Shown: positions 53,846 to 62,613, counted from the stretch's first letter. The stretch: DNA of 64,000 nucleotides from Bradyrhizobium hipponense (GCF_008123965.1 NZ_VSTH01000057.1:1-64000), one strand, 5' to 3'. The notes: generated from the sequence alone by a model not told the origin. Program-made: numbers and translations.

Positions 53846-53996
53846 CCTTGAAGATGGCGTTTCGGACCGACGTCCTTTGAAGCCGCTTTTGCATGGCCAA
53901 GGCCCGAAGCGAATATCACTCCTCCGGCCCCGGCGAGCCGCATTGAACTCGCCAGTTCCGCTCGCCATGTGTGGGAGCACCGCTTGGAGCAAAACA

Positions 53997-54356
53997 ATGA
54001 AGAAGCTTCTCACGTGTGTGGCGGCCATGAGCTGCCTGGTCGCCCTCCTCTCCATCGCGCAGGCCCGCTCCGCATTCGACGGCTCTTGGGACCTCGTTTT
54101 CGTCACGCAAAGAGGCGCTTGCGATGCGACCTATAATTTCACCGTCAACATCACCAACGGAATAGTTACACATCCGAACTTAGTCAGGTTCAGAGGCTAC
54201 GTGGCGCGTTCGGGCGCAGTTCGGGCGTCGGTGACAGTCCAGGACAAATTCGCGTCCGGCTCAGGCCGGCTCTCTGGTAATTCTGGCCGCGGGAGGTGGA
54301 GTGGCCATTCAGGAAGCGCACGTTGCTCAGGTTATTGGGCTGCGCAGCGAGATTGA
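53997..54356 (+). CDS. secreted protein of a common rhizobial family, 119 aa
   Basis: A signal peptide (1-24) ends 'AQARS'. The mature part, 'FDGSWDLVFVTQRGACDATY', then beta-rich sequence and 'GSGRLSGNSGRGRWSG', is a pattern I associate with small periplasmic beta-barrel-like proteins in Rhizobiales. Two cysteines may pair. Function unknown. Confidence 0.65.
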   Translation: MKKLLTCVAAMSCLVALLSIAQARSAFDGSWDLVFVTQRGACDATYNFTVNITNGIVTHPNLVRFRGYVARSGAVRASVTVQDKFASGSGRLSGNSGRGRWSGHSGSARCSGYWAAQRD

Positions 54357-54507
54357 GGCACAAACAACCCCTCGCCATGGACGTACCAGTTTGCGCGCGA
54401 GGCCCAATGTACGTGCCGGTCGGGTGTCGCGCCAAGCGGATCATCGAAGGCGCCCGCGTGAATGATCACCTCACGGCTGCTGCGCGTCAGACGCGGCATC
54501 GGGCGCG
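54353..54507 (-). pseudogene. GFA-family C-terminal fragment
   Basis: The minus strand reads 'REVIIHAGAFDDPLGATPDR' then 'HVHWASRANWYVHGEGLFV', which is the last ~50 residues of a GFA protein. The Zn-binding part is absent. It matches the tail of the longer copy at 60105-60470 but keeps Tyr where that copy has a stop. Confidence 0.75.
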
Positions 54508-54990
54508 TTACTGCTCAACGGGTGTGCCGGCCGGGACATGAGCGCCCGACGCAATCCATTGGTCGTAGGTCTGGAACTTCACGCCGAGCATGTCGTACGA
54601 AACTCGCAGGTAGCCGTCGCTGCCGCGCAGCACCGCGGATGGCATAATCGTCTGCACTTCCTGCGCCATCACGCCGACATGGGATTTGTTGCCGCCGTTG
54701 TAGGTGAAGCGATAGAAGCCGAGGCCGTTTTCGAGGTGACCGATAAGGAAGATGTCGTGCTTGAGCATCATGTCCGATCGCCGGACGACACGCCGGGTGG
54801 TCCGCCGTGCGACACCTCGCACGCCGACTACTGGTGCGACGACGGGCCCGACAACAGGTCGGGCGACGCAGCCTGCGCGGTAAACACCAGCGGCACAATA
54901 GACAACAGCATTTGCCTCGGGTGTCTCGATGGCCATGGTTGCGGAGAAGGCGGTAATGCCGAGCGCGGCGAGGAGGATCGAGCGCATCAT
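54508..54990 (-). CDS. secreted tail-fiber (S74-like) domain protein
   Basis: 160 aa. A signal peptide (about 1-27) is followed by a Val/Arg/Gly-rich linker. The C-terminal part ('SDMMLKHDIFLIGHLENGLG', 'HVGVMAQEVQTIMPSAV') resembles the peptidase-S74 intramolecular chaperone domain found at the end of tail fibres and adhesins, including the Glu-containing GVMAQEV strand. It is not attached to a large fibre here, which is usual for this small rhizobial family. Confidence 0.65.
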   Translation of the reverse strand: MMRSILLAALGITAFSATMAIETPEANAVVYCAAGVYRAGCVARPVVGPVVAPVVGVRGVARRTTRRVVRRSDMMLKHDIFLIGHLENGLGFYRFTYNGGNKSHVGVMAQEVQTIMPSAVLRGSDGYLRVSYDMLGVKFQTYDQWIASGAHVPAGTPVEQ

Positions 54991-55261
54991 TGTCTCCTTC
55001 GTTCAATTGTTGTCAGGGGAGCTTCTCGCAAAAGAATAAAGAATAGGATCAGATTTTCGCCCGGCGAGCAATTGTTCTCCGGGGCGATACCTTCCGCGCC
55101 TCAATTCACAGACTATCCCCGCATCGCCAGATTGTGACAGAGATGCAGACTAACTATCGTCGCGCCCACATCGGGCGGCCCACACGCGGGGGGCGGCCTG
55201 CTCAACATCTGGTCTTCGCTGTCGTGCGCCTTCTCATGTCAGTCAATGACAATTCAACACT
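54991..55261. other. intergenic region, nothing recognised
   Basis: 271 bases between two minus-strand genes. No repeat, hairpin with T-run, or promoter consensus was seen. The transcript of the fusion gene at 55262-59146 must end here. Confidence 0.5.
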
Positions 55262-58200
55262 TCAGATCAGCAAGTCATGAGGCGCAGGTACAATGGCATG
55301 ATGCGTACCATGGTCGCCGTGGTTGGCCGCGTGTTCGTCCAGTGCATTGGGGGGTGTTTTGACGATGATATCGAGGTCCGCGTCCTGGTCGGGCGGAACG
55401 TGCGTATCGAGCGGATTATTGTGCTCTTTAGGCTCGACCGCGACGAGAGTGGAAGGAGTAGCCTCGCTATCGAAGTGGAACACTAGTTCTTGTTTCACGC
55501 CGCCCGTTTCGGACGCTGCTTTAGCCGGCTGTGCGGCTTGTAATGCGATTGCAGCAGGTGGCGCAACCCGCTGCGAGTTTCCGTCTCCGGCGTTATCTCC
55601 GCTTGCGAAGCTCGGTTCGACAATGTCGGCTGCTGCGGTGGCGTTTGCAGAGGTTGAGGGCAAATCGTGCCCCGAATTGCCGTGCTCCGCGACGGCCGGT
55701 TCTGCCGTCTTCACTGCCGCTGACGCGCTCGCAGCGTCCGAAGCCGGGGCGCGATGCTCGGCGCCATTGCCGACCCCGTTGCCCGGTATGGGTCCAGCTT
55801 CAGTCAGCTCCGCCGCTGCCGCCTTTGCAGATCCTGGCTCCGAAGCGTTACCCTGGTCCGTTTTACCGGCCGTTTCGACGCTCTCGGCTACTTCCGGTGC
55901 GTTTGCAGAGGTTGAGTGCCCCGAGTTGCTGTGATCCACGCCGTCTGGTTCTACCGTCTTCGCTGACCCTGGCGAACCGTCCGAAGCCTGGGAATGATGC
56001 TCATTGTCATTGCCGACGCCGTTGCCCGGTATGGGTCCAGCTTCAGTCAGCTCCGCCGCTGCCGCCTTTGCAGATCCTGGCTCCGAAGCGTGCTGCGAGT
56101 TACCCCGGTCCGTTTTACCGGCCGTTTCGACGCTCTCGGCTCCCTCCGGTGCGTTTGCAGAGGTTGAGTGCCCCGAGTTGCTGTGATCCACGCCGTCTGG
56201 TTCTACCGTCTTCGCTGACCCTGGCGAACCGTCCGAAGCCTGGGAATGATGCTCGTTGTCATTGCCGACGCCGTTGCCCGATATGGACTTCGCTTCGGCC
56301 GGCTCTGTGGCCGCCTTTGCAGGTCCTGGCTCCGAAGCGTGCTGGTTACCCCGGTCCGTTTTACCGGCCGTTTCGACGCTCTCGGCCACTTCCGGTGCGT
56401 TTGCAGCGGTTGAGTGCCCCGAGTTGCTGTGTTCCACACCGTCTGGTTCTGCCATCTTCGCTGACCCTGGCGAACCGTCCGAAGCCTGGGAATGATGCTC
56501 GTTGTCGTTGCCGACGCCGTTGCCCGGTATGGATTTCGCTTCGGCCGGCTCTGTGGCCGCCTTTGCAGATCCTGGCTCCGAAGCGTGCTGGTTACCCCGG
56601 TCCGCTTTACCGGCCGTTTCGACGCTCTCGGCTGCTTCCGGTGCGTTTGCAGAGGTTGAGTGTCCCGAGTTGCTGTGATCCACGCGGTCTGGTTCTGCCG
56701 TCTTCGCTGACCCTGGCGAACCGTCCGAAGCCTGGGAATGATGCTCATTGTCATTGCCGACGCCGTTGCCCGGTATGGACTTCGCTTCGGCCGGCTCTGT
56801 GGCCGCCTTTGCAGACCCTGGCTCCGAAGCGTGCTGCGAGTTATCGCGGTCCGCATTGGCGGCCGTTGCGGCGCCCGGGTTGACGGTCTCGTTCTGCTGG
56901 GTCGACAAAACGCCGGTGTCCGCATTGATCGGCTCACTCTTCGATGTGAGACTTTCAACTGCCGGAACCGTCGCGCTATGAGCAAGCGCGATTGATGATA
57001 CGTGAGCCGGCAAGCCAGACGCACCAGCGCTCTCTTCCGTCGCATCCGCCGAATCGCTCGTGAAGGTTCTGGACCTCGTCGACGCCCCCAAGCCGGTCCG
57101 AGTCTCCCCGAATTGGAACCTCAAGCCGTCGTCGGCCAGAACGGTCCAAACTCCAGCCGTCCCAATTGTGCTCTCGCTCGTATCGACAATGGCGTGGATC
57201 TTGTCCGTACTCAGAACAGTCTCATCGGTTGCGATCGCCGATATCAGCGCTGCTTCGAGCTGCTCCAAGGTGGTGGCGACAGCCCCGCCATCTGGCTCGG
57301 AGACGACAGCCGCCTCCGTAATGGCTAAAATGCCCTGCAGGTGGATTTCCAGCAGGGCGCGATCCCCGATATCAAGGACATGATCGGTCGCATTCACATA
57401 GACGATCGTTTGATTGCTTGCGGAGTTGTAGACCCATGCGAGTGTATGTGGCGGTATAGACTTGCTTGCCGCTGTCATATGCAGCCAGGCAAGCGCTCCG
57501 AAAGCCGCAAGATTGATCCTGCTCGGCCCAGATGCGAAATCGAAGACAGAGTCGGAAGAGGTAGACTTGGAATCGATCGGTGAGCGATAAACAACGTTTT
57601 CAACGTTGCCACCTATCAGTTGATCGCGGCTATATCCGCCAATACTGGCATCGTGACCAAAGTCCAATACGCCAAGAGGTTTTTGGAGGTTGTCACCCGC
57701 ATCGTCTGGGCCCATTTGGCCCCGACCGCCTTCTTGAGCAACGTTGTCGTTTCCAGTGGTCACAACGGTGGAAGACAGGCGGAAATCGTGCGAAAGGAAA
57801 CCTGGGGCTGGATTGTCTGCATGATTGGCGCCGGCATGGGTGATCGCGGCCAGTTTTGTGGTCGCATTCTCTCCGGTGACGGCCAGGAAGCTGTCGATCG
57901 ACGCTTGACCCTGGTCATGCGACTGCACGGCGAGATGGGGGTCGTTCAGTGCGTAGATCAACGCACCAGCGAGAGTGGCGAAGGTGCCATACCCTCCGTG
58001 AAGCGACATCGGATTGGAAGTAAGCCGCGGGAATTGGTGTTCTGGGGCCGGGTCGTCTCCGATCTGTGTGTCGTTTGTTCCTCGCAGTAAAGGTGCAGGA
58101 AGATTGGGTGCGCTCGATCCAACGGGACCGTAGTGTTTCCACGGTTTCAAGCCTACGGATTGCTCGGCCGCGCGCAGCGCTTCCATTGCCGCTGCCGGGT

Positions 58201-59146
58201 TCGTGATTTGGCTCGCCTTGGCGAAAAAGTCTCTCTGGGTGAGCGTGGGCGTCTCGCCGGATTCCCAGACGATGAGGTGCCGGAGAATAGCTTTTTTCCA
58301 GGGCTCATACTCGGCGTGCTCGCCCGCGTGGTCGATGCTGTTGTCATCCGGAAAGATGTCGTTCGATTCCGACGCCTTGAGTTCGTCCGCAATTGCGAAC
58401 GCCAGGAAGGCCAGCGAGAGCGTGCCGAAGCCGGAGGGGCGTTGCAACAATGCGATGGTCGCGAGCACAGTCCTGTTGGTGATCTCAAGCTTCTGGAAAA
58501 TATTGTGCAGGTGGACTTTGACTGTCCCTTGGGAAAGGTTTAGCTGGCGTGCGATCTCCTTGTTCGACATTCCTTCCGACACGAGTCGTGCAATTTGACC
58601 TTCCCGGTGCGTCAATAGCTCCAGCATCTTTTCAATTTTGCCGCCGCCGTCCGCTTCCTTGCCGGTTGGCGAGAGATCGGACTGCTCCGACTGCTCCAGC
58701 GACAGACCGCTCTTCGTCATCAGCCTCAGCGATCGCAGCATAGTAGCTGGAGAGGCATACTTCGAAATTGCGCTGCAAGCGCCGGCAGCGATAGCTGCAG
58801 TCAGATCGTGGTCGATGTCGGACTCGGTAAAGAACACCAGGCGCGTTGAAAGCTTCTCAGCTTTCACAATCGCGAGGATCTCGGAGACCGTCAGATCTGG
58901 CAGGGAGTCGGCAATAAGCGCGAGGTCGGGTGTCAAATTCCGAATTGCTTCGAGGCAGCTTGTCCCATCGCTGGACGATGCGACAACGTCGAAGTCCGGC
59001 TGTGTCCCGAGTACCGACTTCAGTCCCTGTAGAACGATCGGTTGTCGATCGACGATCACAAGTCGGATGCGGTTGAGTATGCCCTGCTTGGCAGACACGT
59101 CTAACATGGACTCAGCCCCGGCCCGGCCATTTATGTCCTTCGGCAT
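55262..59146 (-). CDS. REC-LuxR response regulator fused to an RTX-C-terminal-like domain and tandem repeats, 1294 aa
   Basis: The receiver domain (about 27-143) has Asp33, Asp80 as likely phospho-acceptor, Thr107 and Lys129. The NarL/FixJ HTH (about 175-235) reads 'LTHREGQIARLVSEGMSNKE' and 'LSQGTVKVHLHNIFQKLEI'. A short hydrophobic patch lies at 241-254. Residues about 500-605 ('SVFDFASGPSRINLAAFGAL', 'NQTIVYVNATDHVLDIGDRA') resemble the C-terminal domain of serralysin-type M10/RTX proteins. Five repeats of about 82 residues ('ASEPGSAKAATEPAEAKSIP', 'DHSNSGHSTSANAPE') fill about 769-1180, and the end is 'HAIVPAPHDLLI'. No sensor kinase gene is adjacent. An ATG at 59107 is an alternative start. 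The joining of a DNA-binding regulator to an export-type domain is unusual; the function is unknown. Confidence 0.75.
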   Translation of the reverse strand: MPKDINGRAGAESMLDVSAKQGILNRIRLVIVDRQPIVLQGLKSVLGTQPDFDVVASSSDGTSCLEAIRNLTPDLALIADSLPDLTVSEILAIVKAEKLSTRLVFFTESDIDHDLTAAIAAGACSAISKYASPATMLRSLRLMTKSGLSLEQSEQSDLSPTGKEADGGGKIEKMLELLTHREGQIARLVSEGMSNKEIARQLNLSQGTVKVHLHNIFQKLEITNRTVLATIALLQRPSGFGTLSLAFLAFAIADELKASESNDIFPDDNSIDHAGEHAEYEPWKKAILRHLIVWESGETPTLTQRDFFAKASQITNPAAAMEALRAAEQSVGLKPWKHYGPVGSSAPNLPAPLLRGTNDTQIGDDPAPEHQFPRLTSNPMSLHGGYGTFATLAGALIYALNDPHLAVQSHDQGQASIDSFLAVTGENATTKLAAITHAGANHADNPAPGFLSHDFRLSSTVVTTGNDNVAQEGGRGQMGPDDAGDNLQKPLGVLDFGHDASIGGYSRDQLIGGNVENVVYRSPIDSKSTSSDSVFDFASGPSRINLAAFGALAWLHMTAASKSIPPHTLAWVYNSASNQTIVYVNATDHVLDIGDRALLEIHLQGILAITEAAVVSEPDGGAVATTLEQLEAALISAIATDETVLSTDKIHAIVDTSESTIGTAGVWTVLADDGLRFQFGETRTGLGASTRSRTFTSDSADATEESAGASGLPAHVSSIALAHSATVPAVESLTSKSEPINADTGVLSTQQNETVNPGAATAANADRDNSQHASEPGSAKAATEPAEAKSIPGNGVGNDNEHHSQASDGSPGSAKTAEPDRVDHSNSGHSTSANAPEAAESVETAGKADRGNQHASEPGSAKAATEPAEAKSIPGNGVGNDNEHHSQASDGSPGSAKMAEPDGVEHSNSGHSTAANAPEVAESVETAGKTDRGNQHASEPGPAKAATEPAEAKSISGNGVGNDNEHHSQASDGSPGSAKTVEPDGVDHSNSGHSTSANAPEGAESVETAGKTDRGNSQHASEPGSAKAAAAELTEAGPIPGNGVGNDNEHHSQASDGSPGSAKTVEPDGVDHSNSGHSTSANAPEVAESVETAGKTDQGNASEPGSAKAAAAELTEAGPIPGNGVGNGAEHRAPASDAASASAAVKTAEPAVAEHGNSGHDLPSTSANATAAADIVEPSFASGDNAGDGNSQRVAPPAAIALQAAQPAKAASETGGVKQELVFHFDSEATPSTLVAVEPKEHNNPLDTHVPPDQDADLDIIVKTPPNALDEHAANHGDHGTHHAIVPAPHDLLI
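55600..56840 (-). repeat. tandem repeat of about 243-249 bp inside the fusion gene
   Basis: The landmark 'cctggctccgaagcg' (or a close variant) recurs near 55833, 56076, 56325, 56571 and 56816. Units are 243, 249, 246 and 246 bases apart, all multiples of three, so the frame is kept. The copy nearest the 3' end of the gene is the most divergent. Confidence 0.9.
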
Positions 59147-59244
59147 ATGGCCGCGGCCGGTTGAGGGATATTAAAATACAATTAATCGATTGGAGAAAGG
59201 GGTTTGGCGAGGTTAACCCGACCTAAATCTCAGGTTTGGACGGC

Positions 59245-59580
59245 ATGGTGAATATGTCCTTTGACCCGATGGCCGTTGCGGTTGATTGGCTCGATGCCTA
59301 CCGCGCGGGCGATATCGAAGCGATCCTGGAAATGTATGCCGAAGATGCCGTGGTTCACTGCGGCTGCGGCGGCGTCAAAACCATTACTGGCCGCCAGGCA
59401 CTTCGTGCCTATTGGCTCGATCGCCTCCGAGAATATCCGGCAGGCACGTTGGACGATCTCAATCACTCCGACGGCGGAACCATTATCTCTTACGTCACCA
59501 GTACTGGTGTCATGAGTGCGCTTTTTGCGTTTGACGCCACCGGGAGGATTAAGGAGCTAGACTGCAGTCCCTCGCACTAG
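59245..59580 (+). CDS. NTF2-like (SnoaL-type) protein, 111 aa
   Basis: The fold is recognised from 'DWLDAYRAGDIEAILEMYAE', 'DAVVHCGCGGVKTITGRQAL' and 'IISYVTSTGVMSALFAFDA', as in small NTF2-like ligand-binding or isomerase proteins. Cytoplasmic; ligand unknown. It diverges from the large fusion gene, 98 bases apart, so the two may share regulatory DNA. The start may be this ATG or a TTG 9 bases upstream. Confidence 0.7.
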   Translation: MVNMSFDPMAVAVDWLDAYRAGDIEAILEMYAEDAVVHCGCGGVKTITGRQALRAYWLDRLREYPAGTLDDLNHSDGGTIISYVTSTGVMSALFAFDATGRIKELDCSPSH

Positions 59581-59692
59581 GCCCGCGGCGCGATGCACGG
59601 CTGGTATGGGGTCACCTGCTGACATTGCCGGGTGCGACGCATGAGCCCCGCCTTCCGCAACAACGGACACCACGAATTTATGAGCACACACC

Positions 59693-59986
59693 TCAGGCCC
59701 GCCGCATCAACTTGAGCGACGCGGCAAGGCGCAGGCTGCGCTTGCCCGCGAGCGCGATGCCTTCGAGCTCGCCGCTCTCCGCCGTACAGGTCCCGGAGAA
59801 GCCGATCCCGACCTCATAGCCGCCGAAGACGGAGCTCTCGCCTTTCGCCGGCGTGTGCTCCTGGTTGAGCATCTCGCCCTTCCAGCGGCCGTCCGCCGAG
59901 GAATAGGAGCCGAGATAGTAGAAGAACGCGTCGCCGCCGAGGATGCGGCCGTCCATCAGCAGCACCACGCCGGAGCTGGCCGCACG
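59693..59986 (-). pseudogene. GrlR-family protein lacking its N-terminus
   Basis: The minus strand reads 'AASSGVVLLMDGRILGGDAF', 'FYYLGSYSSADGRWKGEMLN' and 'FGGYEVGIGFSGTC', the core of GrlR-like small beta-barrel regulators. The usual opening ~20 residues are missing; sequence upstream belongs to the GFA gene region. An open frame continues upstream to 60166, so a chimeric product cannot be excluded. Confidence 0.6.
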
Positions 59987-60104
59987 GAGCAGAGGACGGC
60001 CGCGCCGAAGAATCCTGCTTTGAACAGGCTCCTGAACTCTTCGGAAAGCGTCCTTGGCTTTACGAAGATCACTCGTCTTCCACAAACAAGCCCTCGCCAT
60101 GGAC

Positions 60105-60470
60105 CTACCAGTTTGCGCGCGATGCCCAATGGACGTGCCGGTCGGGTGTCGCGCCAAGCGGATCATCGAAGGCGCCCGCGTGAATGATCACCTCACGGCC
60201 GCTGCGCGTCAGATGCGGCATCGGGCTGCCGCACTGTTTGCAGAAGGCAGTTGCAAAACTGCGAGCCTGCGGGAGGTCGAACCGAGCGACCGAACACTCG
60301 CCACTAAGCCAGCGAAAGGCCCATGCTTTCACGATGACCTCGCACGAATGAGCGGTGCCGGTCGCTTTGCGGCAGCGTGAGCAGTGGCAATTCAGGAAAC
60401 GCTCGAACGGGCCATTGACCTCGAACGCGACCTTGCCGCAGATGCAGCTTCCCCGATGCGTCGCCGCCAT
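60105..60470 (-). CDS. GFA-family (glutathione-dependent formaldehyde-activating-like) protein, early stop
   Basis: 121 aa. Zinc ligands are in 'GSCICGKVAF', 'NCHCSRCRKATG' and 'FCKQCGSPMPHLTR'. The protein ends at a TAG (60107-60105), while downstream the frame would continue 'VHGEGLFVEDE' to a TGA at 60069. The fragment copy at 54353 has Tyr (TAC) at this site, so this looks like a recent C-to-G nonsense change removing about 12 residues. Zinc-binding parts are intact and the protein may still fold. Start 60470 follows AAGGAGG. Confidence 0.75.
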   Translation of the reverse strand: MAATHRGSCICGKVAFEVNGPFERFLNCHCSRCRKATGTAHSCEVIVKAWAFRWLSGECSVARFDLPQARSFATAFCKQCGSPMPHLTRSGREVIIHAGAFDDPLGATPDRHVHWASRANW

Positions 60471-60609
60471 CATCGCCTCCTTACAGATCGATGCACTCTC
60501 TAAACTGTTTGCGGAAACAATGGCCGGAAAAACGACCGTTGATAACGAATGAAGCAGCGTGTTTCTTTTGCGAACGCTACAGCCTTCTGAACGTCTGGAT
60601 CGGCGGCCG

Positions 60610-60850
60610 CCCCACGCGAAATGGCCTGGGAGGGAAAGACCGTCGGCGAGATCTGCACGCAGATCAAAGACCCGCGCGCAATAGCGGGCGCTAGGTGGAA
60701 GACCTGATCGACCATACCGGCAAGGACACCCTCGTCGGCCGGGCCTGGAAGCCCGGCTTCGGCCGTGCACCCGTGCCGGGCACGCAGGAGCAGGCCGGCG
60801 CGCTGGTCGAAGCCCGGGTGAAGACCGGGGCGGCGTGTCCGGCTCCCTAG
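60610..60850 (+). pseudogene. decayed 3' copy of the hydroxylase cytochrome gene, copy 2
   Basis: Begins 'gccccacgcgaaatggcctg' as in the intact gene (51940) and continues with small indels ('GDIC' region, 'gcgctaggtgg' stop) to a TAG at 60850. Similarity extends about 85 bases further into the downstream sequence, as in 52184-52290. Heme motifs are missing. Confidence 0.8.
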
Positions 60851-60987
60851 AGCAATTCGATTTGGACGGACGGCCGCTCTACACTTGCGAGCAGACATGA
60901 TCGGCCCGCGTTGACGCATCGGCTAGGGGCCAAAAGGCGACACGAACTCGACTAGCGATTGGCCTCAATTCAACTTATCTTCCGCCC

Positions 60988-61632
60988 ATGAACGATTGCT
61001 GTTGTGCTCCGCCGCCCCTCAACTTGGGCGCAAACAAGAAACGGGATGCCGCTTACCGCCGGGTGCTGTGGGCTGTGCTGGTGATCAATGCCGCAATGTT
61101 TGCGGTTGAGGTCGTCGCGGGCCTCGCTGCTGGATCGGCGTCGTTACAAGCTGACTCCCTCGACTTCTTAGGTGACGCTGCGAACTATGCCATAAGCCTG
61201 CTCGTAGTCGGCATGGCACTCCGCTATCGCGCTGCTGCTGCCCTCGCGAAGGGCGCTACAATGGCCGCCTTCGGTGTATGGGTCATCGCAACAGTCGTCT
61301 GGCATTCGCTACACGGAACCCTCCCAAGCGCATTTGCTATGGGCACGGTTGGAGTTGCGGCTCTGGCTGCCAACGCCGCTTCATTTGGTCTGCTTTGGGC
61401 GTACCGTCATGGTGACTCCAACATGCGATCCGCGTGGATTTGCACCCGTAACGATGTGCTTGGGAACCTCGCCGTCTTATTGGCAGCCGCTGGCGTGTTC
61501 GGGACAGGCACAGGGTGGCCCGACGTGATCGTGGCCGCGATCATGGCAGCGCTTGCGATTCAGGGTGCTGTGTTAGTCGTCCGCCAAGCCGTCGGAGAGC
61601 TGCGCGTAGGCCGGCTGGCAGCAGCCGAATAA
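60988..61632 (+). CDS. short CDF-like cation transporter
   Basis: 214 aa, six hydrophobic segments. The second helix has 'SASLQADSLDFLGDAANYAI' and the fifth 'TRNDVLGNLAVLLAAAGV', equivalents of the CDF metal-site (Asp/His-xxx-Asp) pairs. The usual cytoplasmic C-terminal domain is missing, and the N-terminus has an unusual CCC (MNDCCCAPPP) that could bind metal. Export of a divalent metal is inferred. Confidence 0.75.
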   Translation: MNDCCCAPPPLNLGANKKRDAAYRRVLWAVLVINAAMFAVEVVAGLAAGSASLQADSLDFLGDAANYAISLLVVGMALRYRAAAALAKGATMAAFGVWVIATVVWHSLHGTLPSAFAMGTVGVAALAANAASFGLLWAYRHGDSNMRSAWICTRNDVLGNLAVLLAAAGVFGTGTGWPDVIVAAIMAALAIQGAVLVVRQAVGELRVGRLAAAE

Positions 61633-61660
61633 ATCCTATTGCCAAGGCTAATGTCCCTGT

Positions 61661-61758
61661 CGGGTCAAAAGCGGCGGTCGAAGCAAGCGCGGCTCAACGT
61701 CCGGTTTATCGGCGACCACCGACGTCACGATCACTTAAGCGCTTTTCGGTTTAGGGCC
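61661..61758. repeat. 98-bp imperfect direct repeat, copy 1 (left of ThuA gene)
   Basis: Starts cgggtcaaaagcggcggtcg and ends gcttttcggtttagggcc. Aligned without gaps to 62710-62807, 77 of 98 positions match. No gene; spurious short ORFs cover it. Confidence 0.75.
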
Positions 61759-61857
61759 AGCAGCGTTGCATAGCCAGAGGGCGATGCCCCAGGACCGGCG
61801 CTGGGGTGATCTGTGTTAGGCTTCTTCAACACATGGTTAGTCTTGGCGGAGGCGATT

Positions 61858-62613
61858 GTGAGGCGACGTGACTTCATCGCGCTCCTCGGCGGCGCGGCGG
61901 CAATCCGACCACTCGGCGCGCATCCGGAGCGTCCGCCAGAGCGCATCCTCTATTTCACATACTCCGCCGGCTACCGGCATGATGTCATACCGCTTTCTAA
62001 GGTAATCCTGACCCGGCTCGGAAGCAATTCGGGTGTCTTCGAAGTCACTGCAACGGAAGACACGTCTGAATTTTCTACCGAAAACCTCGAGCGCTACGCA
62101 GCGGTGATGTTCTACACAACCGGAGAACTTCCGATGAGCGACGCGCAAAAGAGAGCTCTCCTCAACTTTGTACGCTCGGGCCGCGGGTTTCTCGGTGTTC
62201 ATTCGGCGACGGACACATTCTACACTTGGCCGGACTATCTCGATCTGGTCGGCGGCTACTTTAATGGTCATCCTTGGCATCAGTCCGTGAAGATCGAGGT
62301 GGTTGATCCTGGCGATCCCCTGGTGGCTTTTCTCGGGAATTCGTTGCAAGTCGAGGACGAGATCTACCAAATCAGCGACTTCGACTATCGTGGATCACGC
62401 GTGCTCCTGCGCCTCGACCCAAGCTCGGTGGACCTTGGCAAGACCGGCGTACATCAACGATTCTATGGCTGGCCTCTCACCTGGACCCGATACTATGGCG
62501 AGGGACGAGTATTCTATTCGGCGCTAGGCCACGAGCCGTCAGTTTGGCAGGACGACCGCTACCAGCGGATCCTCACGAACGCTATCCTCTGGTCTACGCG
62601 AAGGTCGCCCTAG
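61858..62613 (+). CDS. ThuA-domain protein with Tat signal
   Basis: 251 aa from a GTG preceded by GGAGGCGATT. The N-terminus MRRRDFIALLGGAAA is a Tat-type signal. The ThuA fold (a class-I-amidotransferase-like family) shows 'RYAAVMFYTTGELPMSDAQK', 'GRGFLGVHSATDTFYTWPDY', 'GHPWHQSVKIEVVDP' and 'PLTWTRYYGEGRVFYSALGH'. Some ThuA relatives act in sugar metabolism; the role here is unknown. It lies between two 98-bp direct repeats. Confidence 0.8.
   Translation: MRRRDFIALLGGAAAIRPLGAHPERPPERILYFTYSAGYRHDVIPLSKVILTRLGSNSGVFEVTATEDTSEFSTENLERYAAVMFYTTGELPMSDAQKRALLNFVRSGRGFLGVHSATDTFYTWPDYLDLVGGYFNGHPWHQSVKIEVVDPGDPLVAFLGNSLQVEDEIYQISDFDYRGSRVLLRLDPSSVDLGKTGVHQRFYGWPLTWTRYYGEGRVFYSALGHEPSVWQDDRYQRILTNAILWSTRRSP

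Noticed and set aside
55531..56883. 450-codon plus-strand ORF with repeats
   Set aside because: Shadow of the tandem-repeat part of the fusion gene; its repeats only mirror those of the real frame.
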